Shown here: in pieces, positions 1-5,346 of the stretch
Layout of the letters: the number at the start of each line of letters is the position of its first letter
How positions within the stretch are numbered: position 1 is the stretch's first letter
Assembly (NCBI GenBank): GCA_016206165.1
Contig: JACQSD010000052.1
Span: 1 to 7,749, forward strand
Source: Candidatus Uhrbacteria bacterium
GTDB taxonomy: Bacteria; Patescibacteriota; Patescibacteriia; JACQSD01
Reading direction: 5' to 3'
Length of the DNA: 7,749 nucleotides
Notes under the pieces: generated by a model
What the model saw: the letters and a program-made list of their open reading frames with translations, nothing else
The model's database searches: none
What the model was told of the DNA's origin: nothing
Made by a program: the position numbers and the translations under genes

Positions 1-18
1 CCGAGCGGAGTCGAGGGG
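1..18. repeat. Edge of a dispersed intergenic repeat (possible)
   Basis: The first 18 bases read CCGAGCGGAGTCGAGGGG. This resembles the short intergenic motif (CCTTCGACTCCGCTCAGG and relatives) scattered through many bacterial genomes. Only the window edge is visible, so the full unit cannot be judged. No coding frame is supported between here and base 234. Confidence 0.25.
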
Positions 19-71
19 CTACCATAAGTCCTTTATTGTGTCAGAAAAAGAATGAAATTGCAAATCTTACA

Positions 72-103
72 AAGTCTCACTTCACGAAGTCTCACTTCGT
101 GAA
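72..103. repeat. Direct repeat and 9-bp hairpin in intergenic DNA
   Basis: AAGTCTCACTTC occurs twice, at 72-83 and 87-98, with a 15-base period. The second copy also forms a perfect inverted repeat: TTCACGAAG (81-89) pairs with CTTCGTGAA (95-103) across a 5-base loop. There is no T tract on either side, so it is not an obvious terminator. It could be a REP-like unit or a regulator site for a gene outside the window. Confidence 0.5.
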
Positions 104-113
104 AATGCCGAGG

Positions 114-148
114 AATCAAAAAGAGCAGGGTCCCCCGTATCCCTGCTC
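114..148 (-). terminator. Rho-independent terminator of the PP2C gene
   Basis: Read on the minus strand, a perfect 8-bp stem GAGCAGGG/CCCTGCTC (arms 141-148 and 123-130, 10-base loop) is followed at once by TTTTTGATT. It lies 87 bases past the stop codon of the minus-strand phosphatase gene, which is the only gene in the window it can serve. Confidence 0.75.
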
Positions 149-154
149 CTTCGC

Positions 155-170
155 GCGACATCCATGTCGC
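155..170. repeat. Short palindromic hairpin
   Basis: GCGACAT (155-161) and ATGTCGC (164-170) are perfect inverted copies separated by two bases. It sits between the phosphatase stop codon and its terminator, so it would be in the 3' untranslated region of that transcript. It may stabilise the mRNA end or extend the terminator; nothing more can be said. Confidence 0.45.
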
Positions 171-234
171 TGAACATCTGCTAGTTGCCGGATGCTTGCG
201 GCCGCCGAAGCCGCGCGCGATCCTCCAGAAAGAA

Positions 235-1131
235 TCACTCCACTTTCTTCAATCGTCCGCTGTCCCGCGATGCCGAAACTCCTTCTGAAATAACTGACGT
301 CAATTCCGCGTTCGTGCGATTCCCAAATCCGATGACAATAACTGTCATGTCATCACGATGTGCGCGAAATCCAAACTCACGACTCCGCTCCTCGGCGCGC
401 GTAATCAGTATACGAGCGGCGACGTTCGGATGCGGTGTCCCACAAAGAATCTCCCCCATCTCATCATCTGTGAGATTATCATGGATACCATCCGTCGTTA
501 GGATGATCGTCCATCCATCCTGCACCGTCAGCATGCTGATCCGCGGCGTAATCTCCTTGTCGCCAAGCACCTGGCTCATCATGTGTCGCTCGGCAAACCA
601 CCGCTGTTCGTTGCGTGTGAGCGCTTCGGCGTTTACTGCATTGTTCAATCGCTTCTGAAGCTTGCGCATTTCTGGTTCACTCAAACCGGCGTAGCAACGG
701 ATCGGTCCGTCGTCGAGTGTCACCTGCTCGAGGACACCGCGTGAATCGATGGTGTACACACGACTATCACCGACATTCCCGATGCCTGCGATTACCCCCC
801 CCTCTGCCGTTTGCGAGAGGACGCAAACCGATGCCGTTGTCGCCGCGTCGTTTCCGTGCTCTACAGCATGCGCATAGACTGCTTTGGTCGCTTCATGCAG
901 CATCGTAGAAATAATCTCGCACATCGTCTCTTGCCCAAGCACCGCAGGCAAGTGTGACGCGGACGCTGCAATGCAGTCTCGCGCAATCTCCGCAGCGATG
1001 TGCCCGTCGGTCACACCCCCAAGGCCATCAAAAACAGCAAAAACACCACACTCCGGCAACACCAAGCTGCAATCCTCGCTATGCATGCCTCGCGGAGTAC
1101 TCTCGAGCGCAACGGCCATGGCAATAGACAT
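235..1131 (-). CDS. PP2C-family serine/threonine protein phosphatase
   Basis: Predicted cytosolic metal-dependent phosphatase removing phosphate from Ser/Thr of proteins, in bacteria usually opposing Hanks-type kinases. The 298 residues cover a single catalytic domain with the family motifs in order: HSED at 17-20, DGLGG at 35-39, GNVGDSR at 118-124, TTDG at 212-215 and HRDDMT at 258-263. The metal-binding aspartates D20, D35, D214 and D260/D261 are all present, so it should be active. No membrane segment is seen; a polar tail of about 30 residues follows the domain. The frame opens earlier (1173), but the Met at 1131 is preferred because AGGGGGAA lies six bases ahead of it and the domain starts right there. 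It lies downstream of sod on the same strand, 135 bases apart. No kinase gene is in the window, so its partner is unknown. Confidence 0.93.
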   Translation of the reverse strand: MSIAMAVALESTPRGMHSEDCSLVLPECGVFAVFDGLGGVTDGHIAAEIARDCIAASASHLPAVLGQETMCEIISTMLHEATKAVYAHAVEHGNDAATTASVCVLSQTAEGGVIAGIGNVGDSRVYTIDSRGVLEQVTLDDGPIRCYAGLSEPEMRKLQKRLNNAVNAEALTRNEQRWFAERHMMSQVLGDKEITPRISMLTVQDGWTIILTTDGIHDNLTDDEMGEILCGTPHPNVAARILITRAEERSREFGFRAHRDDMTVIVIGFGNRTNAELTSVISEGVSASRDSGRLKKVE

Positions 1132-1135
1132 ACGG

Positions 1136-1143
1136 TTCCCCCT
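1136..1143 (-). promoter_or_regulatory. Ribosome binding site of the PP2C gene
   Basis: AGGGGGAA on the minus strand with six bases between the last G and the ATG at 1131. It decides the start codon over the upstream in-frame Met at 1173. It is the only clear Shine-Dalgarno-like element ahead of a gene in this window. Confidence 0.7.
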
Positions 1144-1193
1144 GTTGTATTTGGAAAAAGTTGTATAGACCAAACAAAAACGACCCTGGATCG

Positions 1194-1222
1194 ATAGTAC
1201 TCCTGAGTCGTAAAAAAGACAA
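1194..1222 (-). promoter_or_regulatory. Candidate sigma-70-type promoter for PP2C
   Basis: On the minus strand TTGTCT (1222-1217), a 17-base spacer and TACTAT (1199-1194) match the -35 and -10 consensus at 4/6 each. Transcription would start near 1187, giving a leader of about 56 bases. If real, the phosphatase has its own promoter and need not depend on readthrough from sod. Confidence 0.35.
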
Positions 1223-1237
1223 GGATGAGCGTTATGG

Positions 1238-1259
1238 ATCCCGGCTCTGGGGCCGGGAT
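1238..1259. repeat. REP-like GC-rich palindrome between sod and PP2C
   Basis: ATCCCGGC (1238-1245) and GCCGGGAT (1252-1259) form a perfect 8-bp stem with a 6-base loop, flanked by GATGACA. This resembles the GGATCCCGGC...GCCGGGATGACA palindromes dispersed between genes of many bacteria. It begins eight bases past the sod stop. The minus-strand T run comes only about 15-22 bases after the stem, so it is not a textbook terminator, though it may act as a transcript end or mRNA stabiliser for sod. Confidence 0.5.
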
Positions 1260-1266
1260 GACAATC

Positions 1267-1881
1267 TTATACTGTGGCGACTTTCGCGTACCGCTCGGCC
1301 ACCTCATCCCAGTTCACCACGTTCCACCATTGCTCTGCATACTCTGCGCGGCGGTTTTGGTATTTGAGATAATACGCATGCTCCCACACGTCAAAGGCAA
1401 GGAGTGGCGTGAGGCCTTCCGAGAGTGGTGAGTCCTGGTTTGCCGTCGAGTGGATGACGAGCTTGCCCGCACCAAACGAGAGCCATGCCCACCCGCTGCC
1501 GAATCGCCCAAGCGCTGCTTTGGAAAACAATTCTTGAAATTTTTTAAAATCACCAAACGTTGTTGTGATGACCTCCGCGAGCGCACCCGTCGGCACTCCC
1601 CCGCCCTGCGGCTTCATGTTGGTCCAAAAAAGTGTGTGATTCGCGTGCCCGCCTCCGCTATTTCGGACTGCTGCACGAATGTCCTCCGGAACTTTAGAAA
1701 GATCCCGGAGTAACGCGTCAAGCGATTGAGCTGCAACCTTCTGATGCATCTCGAGCGCCGCATTTAAATTCGTTACATACGTTGCATGATGCTTGCCATG
1801 ATGAATTTCCATCGTCCGCGCATCAATAAACGGTTCGAGTGCGTTATAATCGTATGAAAGTGGTGGAAGTATATATGGCAT
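1267..1881 (-). CDS. sodA: Superoxide dismutase, Mn/Fe family (Mn-type signature)
   Basis: Converts superoxide to oxygen and hydrogen peroxide; cytosolic, since no signal peptide is present. At 204 residues it has the normal family length. The four metal ligands are visible: H27, H82 (in GGGHANHTLFW), D164 and H168 (in DVWEHAY). Second-sphere residues H31 and Y35 are also present. The outer-sphere glutamine is at 149 in TANQDSPL, with glycine rather than glutamine at 78; this arrangement is typical of Mn or cambialistic enzymes, whereas Fe enzymes carry the Gln near residue 70. The metal preference is inferred, not proven. No Shine-Dalgarno is seen ahead of the ATG at 1881. The upstream region is occupied by an insertion sequence whose edge is 26 bases from the start codon, so expression may be altered. 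Confidence 0.95.
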   Translation of the reverse strand: MPYILPPLSYDYNALEPFIDARTMEIHHGKHHATYVTNLNAALEMHQKVAAQSLDALLRDLSKVPEDIRAAVRNSGGGHANHTLFWTNMKPQGGGVPTGALAEVITTTFGDFKKFQELFSKAALGRFGSGWAWLSFGAGKLVIHSTANQDSPLSEGLTPLLAFDVWEHAYYLKYQNRRAEYAEQWWNVVNWDEVAERYAKVATV

Positions 1882-1906
1882 ACGTGAGAAAGATTAATGA
1901 CAATAG

Positions 1907-1915
1907 GAATATATC
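1907..1915. repeat. Target site duplication, left copy
   Basis: GAATATATC directly abuts the left terminal inverted repeat and is exactly repeated at 2948-2956 next to the right one. Nine bases fits the 8-9 bp duplications of IS256-type transposition. Confidence 0.85.
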
Positions 1916-1936
1916 GAGATAATGGAAAATCGGTAA
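1908..1936 (-). promoter_or_regulatory. Possible hybrid sod promoter made by the IS end
   Basis: On the minus strand TATATT (1913-1908) lies in the target duplication and TTACCG (1936-1931) lies in the terminal repeat of the insertion sequence, 17 bases apart. The -10 is good, the -35 poor (3/6). Transcription would start about 20 bases before the sod ATG. Confidence 0.3.
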
Positions 1937-1940
1937 GGCT
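1916..1940 (+). repeat. Left terminal inverted repeat of the IS
   Basis: Matches the reverse complement of 2923-2947 at 21 of 25 positions by hand count. The inner core AAATCGGTAAGGCT is perfect, and the mismatches are three near the outer tip plus one inside. Confidence 0.9.
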
Positions 1941-1963
1941 GAAAACTGGAGTTTGTGCAATAC

Positions 1964-2002
1964 TAGAGCCACGAATCATTAATCATCTATGGTATGGCTC
2001 TA
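1964..2002 (+). promoter_or_regulatory. Leader hairpin covering the transposase start
   Basis: TAGAGCCA (1964-1971) and TGGCTCTA (1995-2002) are perfect inverted copies with a 23-base loop. The 3' arm contains most of the only suitable ATG (1994-1996). In a transcript running in from outside, such a hairpin would mask the start codon, a known way in which IS elements limit transposase synthesis. The role here is inference. Confidence 0.5.
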
Positions 2003-2141
2003 AAAAAAGGCTCGATATTGCCCAAACTGCAGGTCTCAGCGAACGAAGAAGAATGGTCATCTCAGAGGCAAACAAGGGTACCGTTGCAAGGAGTGTGATC
2101 ACCAGTTTCTCGCAAAGTCTCGGCCTCAAAAGCTCCAGCAG
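1994..2141 (+). pseudogene. Zinc-ribbon N-terminus of the transposase, out of frame with its ATG
   Basis: From 2004 the transposase frame continues upstream of its first legal start (GTG 2142) for 46 codons and reads as a clear zinc ribbon: CPNC, then KNGHLRGKQGYRCKEC, then DHQF. This is the expected N-terminus of this transposase family, so it belongs to the gene. Yet a stop (TAA 2001-2003) precedes it and no ATG, GTG or TTG lies between the stop and the first Cys pair. The nearby ATG at 1994 starts MALKK in another frame and meets an A7 run (2002-2008). One A fewer would join MALKKARYCPNC with the rest. This is either a disabling indel, an assembly error or transcript slippage. Confidence 0.75.
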
Positions 2142-2924
2142 GTGTTATGGGAGCAATACGTCTGGGGTCGGCAGACCGTTGACCAGCTCGCTGCGCAACA
2201 CGATCGCAGTGAGCGATGGGTTCGAACCCAATTGAAACAGGCGGTTGCCGCACCCCCACAGACCCCGCCACAATCGGTTGTGCTTGTCGCAGACATGACC
2301 TTTGATCGACGGACATTTGGTGTTTGCGTGTTCCGATCTCCACATCTGAAGCAGAACCTTATCTGGCGCGTTGCTGCGCGAGAAACCTCCGCGGTCTATC
2401 ACGAGTGCTTCGCTGCACTCCAACAGCAGGGGTTCATCGTCCAGGCCGTCGTCGTTGATGGAAGAAGGGCTCATTTTGAGGTCTTTCGCGGCATCCCGAT
2501 CCAAATGTGTCATTTCCACCAAGTCGCGATTGTGACGCGGTATCTCACGACGCGCCCGAAACTCCTCGCGAGCCAACAGTTACGTACATTGACGTTCACG
2601 CTCACGACGACGACGGAATGTGTATTCACCGAACGTCTCCACGCCTGGCACGACCAGTGGCACTCATTCTTAAAAGAAAAAACATACAATCCAGGAACAC
2701 AGCGGTGGTTTTATACGCATCGCCGACTCCGGAGCGCCTATCGAAGCCTGAACGTCCATCTTCACTATCTATTCACTTTCCAACGATTCCCAGAGCTCAT
2801 GATTCCGAACACCACGAATTCTCTCGACGGAACATTCTCCCATGTGAAAACCCTGCTCCGGATTCATCGGGGATTGAACCCAGAAACGAAAGCCAAGATG
2901 ATCGGAGAAATCCTATCCAAATAG
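2142..2924 (+). CDS. DDE transposase, IS256 group (variant Zn-binding, IS1249-like)
   Basis: Cuts and joins the ends of the surrounding insertion sequence. From the GTG at 2142 it reads 260 residues: a helix-turn-helix-like segment (about 10-34), the first catalytic Asp in VLVADMTFD (D51), the second in VVVDGRRAH (D106), the C-x-F-H motif at 123-126, and a C-terminal TTNSLDG...IHRGL block. The third catalytic acid, normally Glu in the TN-x-x-E-G context, is Asp here (D229), which may weaken or abolish activity. The GTG is only the first legal start in frame: true coding continues upstream to about 2004 with a zinc ribbon, giving about 306 residues, the usual length. The stop lies inside the right terminal repeat. 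Relationship is judged from remembered IS1249-type proteins (TTRP after the CxFH block, HRGL near the end), not from a search. Confidence 0.88.
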   Translation: MLWEQYVWGRQTVDQLAAQHDRSERWVRTQLKQAVAAPPQTPPQSVVLVADMTFDRRTFGVCVFRSPHLKQNLIWRVAARETSAVYHECFAALQQQGFIVQAVVVDGRRAHFEVFRGIPIQMCHFHQVAIVTRYLTTRPKLLASQQLRTLTFTLTTTTECVFTERLHAWHDQWHSFLKEKTYNPGTQRWFYTHRRLRSAYRSLNVHLHYLFTFQRFPELMIPNTTNSLDGTFSHVKTLLRIHRGLNPETKAKMIGEILSK

Positions 2925-2947
2925 CCTTACCGATTTACCATTAGACC
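2923..2947 (-). repeat. Right terminal inverted repeat of the IS
   Basis: Reverse complement of the left repeat with four mismatches in 25. Its inner end overlaps the transposase stop codon. Confidence 0.9.
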
Positions 2948-2956
2948 GAATATATC
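2948..2956. repeat. Target site duplication, right copy
   Basis: GAATATATC, identical to 1907-1915. Read on the minus strand it is GATATATTC, which contains the TATATT proposed as the original sod -10. Confidence 0.85.
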
Positions 2957-2976
2957 ACAAAAATTCTATAACACAA
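2949..2976 (-). promoter_or_regulatory. Stranded remnant of the original sod promoter (possible)
   Basis: On the minus strand TTGTGT (2976-2971), 16 bases, then TATATT (2954-2949). Removing the IS and one duplication would put this TATATT about 27 bases ahead of the sod ATG, a sensible distance. The IS target site covers the -10 box, so the insertion would have separated the -35 from sod. The -35 overlaps the T tract of the neighbouring terminator, which weakens the call. Confidence 0.3.
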
Positions 2977-3004
2977 AACTCCTCCGGCGGAGCCGGAGGA
3001 GTTT
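2972..3004 (-). terminator. Rho-independent terminator of the zinc-ribbon gene
   Basis: A perfect 13-bp stem, AAACTCCTCCGGC (minus strand, 3004-2992) with GCCGGAGGAGTTT (2988-2976), has a three-base loop and is followed by a short T-rich tail (TTTTGTGTT). It starts 14 bases past the stop codon of the small minus-strand gene at 3019. Confidence 0.88.
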
Positions 3005-3018
3005 GCAGTTGAATCAAC

Positions 3019-3231
3019 TTAGCGAGGACCGAAATTTCGCTTTCGGTTCCGGTTACACTCGCGGCAGTACAGCCGTCCGTATGTACCGTCCTCTTTCTTT
3101 GTTGGTTCGAATGGGAGCTCCGTGATGTCAACACCACAGGAGTCACACTTCAAACCCAACGCAGAAACGTTGAACATCTGGCGAGGTGCGCCAAACTGTT
3201 GCATAGGATTTGGTATCTTTCGGTTATTCAC
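3019..3231 (-). CDS. Small CxxC-x23-CxxC zinc-ribbon protein
   Basis: A 70-residue basic protein with one zinc ribbon: CDSC at about 29-32, 23 residues, then CREC, followed by a basic tail NRNRKRNFGPR. The layout, with ELPFEP between the Cys pairs and YCRECN after, recalls the short CxxC-x17-CxxC domain common in CPR bacteria and some archaea; here the spacer is six residues longer. The function of that family is unknown; nucleic-acid binding is a reasonable guess from the basic tail. The start is uncertain: GTG at 3231 gives 70 residues without a good ribosome site, while ATG at 3204 gives 61. It is monocistronic, with its own promoter (3314-3342), a leader with possible switching hairpins (3227-3296) and a strong terminator (2972-3004). 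Confidence 0.82.
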   Translation of the reverse strand: MNNRKIPNPMQQFGAPRQMFNVSALGLKCDSCGVDITELPFEPTKKEDGTYGRLYCRECNRNRKRNFGPR

Positions 3232-3296
3232 CTACAGATCTTAATTGTATCGCTACGTAGGTGAACGACCTTTCGAAAAACGTTCGAACCTCACCT
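3227..3296 (-). promoter_or_regulatory. 5' leader with mutually exclusive hairpins over the start codon
   Basis: Three segments on the minus strand compete. Segment 1 is AGGTGA (3296-3291), segment 2 is TTCACCTAC (3265-3257) and segment 3 is GTAGGTGAA (3235-3227), which contains the GTG start. Segments 2 and 3 pair perfectly over 9 bp and would hide the start; 1 and 2 pair over 6 bp, supported by an inner TTCGAA/TTCGAA stem (3288-3283, 3277-3272), and would free it. That is the layout of a translational switch. No known riboswitch class is recognised. Confidence 0.45.
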
Positions 3297-3313
3297 TTGA
3301 GTAACTTGCCATT

Positions 3314-3342
3314 ATACTAGCATGCGCGCCCGCGCCTGTCAA
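3314..3342 (-). promoter_or_regulatory. Strong sigma-70-type promoter of the zinc-ribbon gene
   Basis: On the minus strand a perfect -35 TTGACA (3342-3337), a 17-base spacer and TAGTAT (3319-3314, 5/6). Transcription would start near 3307, leaving a leader of about 76 bases. The spacer is unusually GC-rich (GGCGCGGGCGCGC). The -35 lies only 14 bases beyond the stop codon of the large upstream gene. Confidence 0.8.
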
Positions 3343-3355
3343 CCGGGGGTGTCAA

Positions 3356-5308
3356 TTATTGCGCTCCAGCCTCACGAACCACCCACATTGCAAGAACTTC
3401 TCCACCTTTTCCTGTTGCTCGAAATTCAATGTGCTTCCCTCTCCACGATTCTTGAACCTTTGGAATCCATGCACTGCAGGCGCCCGTTCCACACTCATCT
3501 GCGCTGTCTACTGTCGGTTTCGGAAGATCTTGTAATCGCCCATCAACCAAAACAGAAAAAGTAATAGGGAGACGACTGGTAATCGTTGTCCCCTCAACAA
3601 TCAGATAATACGGCTCCCCATAAACAAGAGTAGCATCTTTATAGAATCGATATGGTGGCGGTAAAACATCATCGCTCGGTTGCTGTGCTCCACCATCCGC
3701 AGGTGCATCTTCTTTACATGGAATAATCGTGGCGCTTCCTTTACTTCCTTGCGTCGCCTGCCCCACCCCTTGCACTCCATCTTTGTCCTCTCCTCCAGGA
3801 ACTCGCTTCACGCCCCACGTTGCAAGATGTGCAACCCCACCCACGCCGCCCGTTGCTGAAGCTGCCCCGGGGTCACCCACGCTCAATTCTCCATCTCCTC
3901 CATTCCCTGCTTTTGCGTATGCCTCGCCACCGTTTCCCCCAATCAATGGGCCGATATAGATGTTACTTGTCCCCTGCACTGATCCATAGACACGTAATTC
4001 TTTTTTATTATCAGCGCCTTTCCCGCCCGTTGCTTCTGCGCTTCCCCCGCGTGTTCCGTGACATTTACGATCTCCATTGGCGCCAAATGCTTGTGCATCT
4101 CCGCCCTTACCACCAGCTCCTGGGAAAATACAGAGGCTCCCGGTAATGCGGAGTGTCTTTTCTGCTTCTAATTTCAAATTCCCCGATGTGCCTCCATCGC
4201 CGCCTGTTGCCTTTGCGCGGGCGCACTCCGGTGTTGCCGCATTTGCGCCATCGCCCCCCTTCCCCAATCGCATGATAAGATTATGTACCGTGATGCTTGG
4301 CGCCTTTGCGCCAAATCGAAGTGCTGGATATCCATCCCCGCCGGTAACAGTACACGATGGTTTTTTCTCTTCACCATTAGGCGCAGGAGGGCCAACGATT
4401 TCGATATCTTTAAATATGACTTCTTTCCCAGATCCAAATCCGTAATTCAAAATAATACGCTTTATATTTTTCGGGGGCGCAGGGACAACGATTTTCCCCG
4501 AAGCGGCGCCTCCACCACCAAGCACCCACGTCCCACCAATCTGTACGCAATTCGGCACAGGCTTTCCCTTTGCATCAAAACATTCCTTCCCTTTTGGAAG
4601 TTTTGGAAGTTGTGGGGACGGGGCGGGATTCTGTGGTGGCTGCGGAACCTGTTTTGGTGGTACACGTGGGCCAATGCCGATACCACCTGGAATACCAGGT
4701 TTCGGATTCAATGTGGGCGGAGTGAGTGTGCAAATTGGGGTTTGTGGAGTTGATGGCGTTCCTGGTGTTAACCCAATGAGCCCGGCACGAAGCACCGGTG
4801 CTCCTTCCGCGGCAAGTGGGCCAATCTGAAATGGCGCGCCCGCATCCTCACTTGCACGCGCATACAACGCATCAATCGCTGTCTGACTCCGTGCTATTTT
4901 TTTTGCGTCATCGACGAGTTGCACGTGTCCGTTTGTTATGACGAGCGCGGTATCTTCAAACGATACAGTTTTCTTTGCGACGATGACAATGCCATTGCCA
5001 AGCGGCTCCTTCTTCGTGAGTGTCGAACGAATACATTTTAAAGTTCCAAAAACTCGGAGGTTGCCCTTAACTTCAAGATTCAGTGCCCCGTTTTGACATT
5101 CAATCGCACCGCGCACCGTGAGATTACCGCGCACCGTGAGTTTTGCATTATTCTTGAGTACGAGCGTTGTATTCGCGTTGACCGTAAAATGTTTTGGCTT
5201 CACTGTATCCCGCGCCAAAATGACACGCGATACTTTTGCATCGACTCCGGCAGCAATGCTCAAGAAGAAGAATGCAGCGATAATGAAAAGATATTTTTGT
5301 TTCATCAT
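3356..5308 (-). CDS. Secreted solenoid / Pro-rich / Gly-rich repeat protein
   Basis: I do not recognise a family; 650 residues. A signal peptide is clear (MMKQKY, hydrophobic core to about 20, cleavage likely after GVDA at 24). Residues 25-135 are short alternating hydrophobic strands (LTVRGNLTVRGAIEC, LEVKGNLRVFGTLKC), as in a beta-solenoid. A Pro-rich linker covers about 182-240. A Gly-rich region (about 290-540) holds three degenerate units of roughly 50-60 residues built on GGxGG...ATGGxG, with scattered cysteines. A last domain (about 565-650) rich in beta strands ends without a membrane anchor. It is probably exported and structural or adhesive; that is inference. The frame opens at 5398, but that extension lies over the divergent promoter, so the Met at 5308 (or 5305) just before the signal peptide is chosen. 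No Shine-Dalgarno or terminator is evident. It diverges from the coiled-coil secreted genes. Confidence 0.85.
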   Translation of the reverse strand: MMKQKYLFIIAAFFFLSIAAGVDAKVSRVILARDTVKPKHFTVNANTTLVLKNNAKLTVRGNLTVRGAIECQNGALNLEVKGNLRVFGTLKCIRSTLTKKEPLGNGIVIVAKKTVSFEDTALVITNGHVQLVDDAKKIARSQTAIDALYARASEDAGAPFQIGPLAAEGAPVLRAGLIGLTPGTPSTPQTPICTLTPPTLNPKPGIPGGIGIGPRVPPKQVPQPPQNPAPSPQLPKLPKGKECFDAKGKPVPNCVQIGGTWVLGGGGAASGKIVVPAPPKNIKRIILNYGFGSGKEVIFKDIEIVGPPAPNGEEKKPSCTVTGGDGYPALRFGAKAPSITVHNLIMRLGKGGDGANAATPECARAKATGGDGGTSGNLKLEAEKTLRITGSLCIFPGAGGKGGDAQAFGANGDRKCHGTRGGSAEATGGKGADNKKELRVYGSVQGTSNIYIGPLIGGNGGEAYAKAGNGGDGELSVGDPGAASATGGVGGVAHLATWGVKRVPGGEDKDGVQGVGQATQGSKGSATIIPCKEDAPADGGAQQPSDDVLPPPYRFYKDATLVYGEPYYLIVEGTTITSRLPITFSVLVDGRLQDLPKPTVDSADECGTGACSAWIPKVQESWRGKHIEFRATGKGGEVLAMWVVREAGAQ

Positions 5309-5337
5309 ATTGGGATGGGAATAATAATGATACGGGG

Positions 5338-5346
5338 AGTATACCA
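5338..5346 (-). promoter_or_regulatory. Candidate extended -10 promoter of the 650-residue gene
   Basis: The minus strand shows TGGTATACT (5346-5338), an extended -10 with TATACT as core. No good -35 is seen at 16-18 bases. Transcription would begin near 5331, about 23 bases before the ATG at 5308. It lies immediately beside the divergent plus-strand -35 at 5352. Confidence 0.5.

Larger units (their letters stand above)
1916..2947 (+). mobile_element. Insertion sequence, IS256 group with Zn-ribbon transposase (IS1249-like)
   Basis: A complete 1032-bp element bounded by 25-bp imperfect inverted repeats (1916-1940 and 2923-2947) and flanked by the exact 9-bp duplication GAATATATC (1907-1915, 2948-2956). 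One plus-strand gene fills it: a DDE transposase whose stop codon TAG at 2922-2924 overlaps the right repeat. The size, duplication length and transposase features (CHFH motif, N-terminal zinc ribbon) agree with the IS256 group, variant Zn-binding or IS1249-like. It sits between the sod gene and the terminator of the zinc-ribbon gene, in what was a short promoter region. The identical duplications suggest a fairly recent insertion, while the transposase shows possible inactivating changes. Confidence 0.9.

Noticed and set aside
185..658. Plus-strand open frame of 157 codons
   Set aside because: It is antisense to the PP2C gene, whose catalytic motifs are all intact on the minus strand. The plus-strand translation shows no domain.
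1897..2235. Plus-strand open frame spanning the left IS boundary
   Set aside because: It crosses the insertion junction and overlaps the real transposase frame, which carries the zinc ribbon; no motif supports it.
2915..2956. tRNA-like piece on the minus strand (GTCTAATGGTAAATCGGTAAGGC resembles a D-arm only in part)
   Set aside because: No acceptor stem, anticodon arm or T-arm can be built, and the sequence is accounted for by the IS terminal repeat.
3515..4470. Mycobacterial PE_PGRS protein
   Set aside because: Only the glycine-rich flavour is shared. There is no PE domain, a classical signal peptide is present, and the base composition and neighbours are not mycobacterial.
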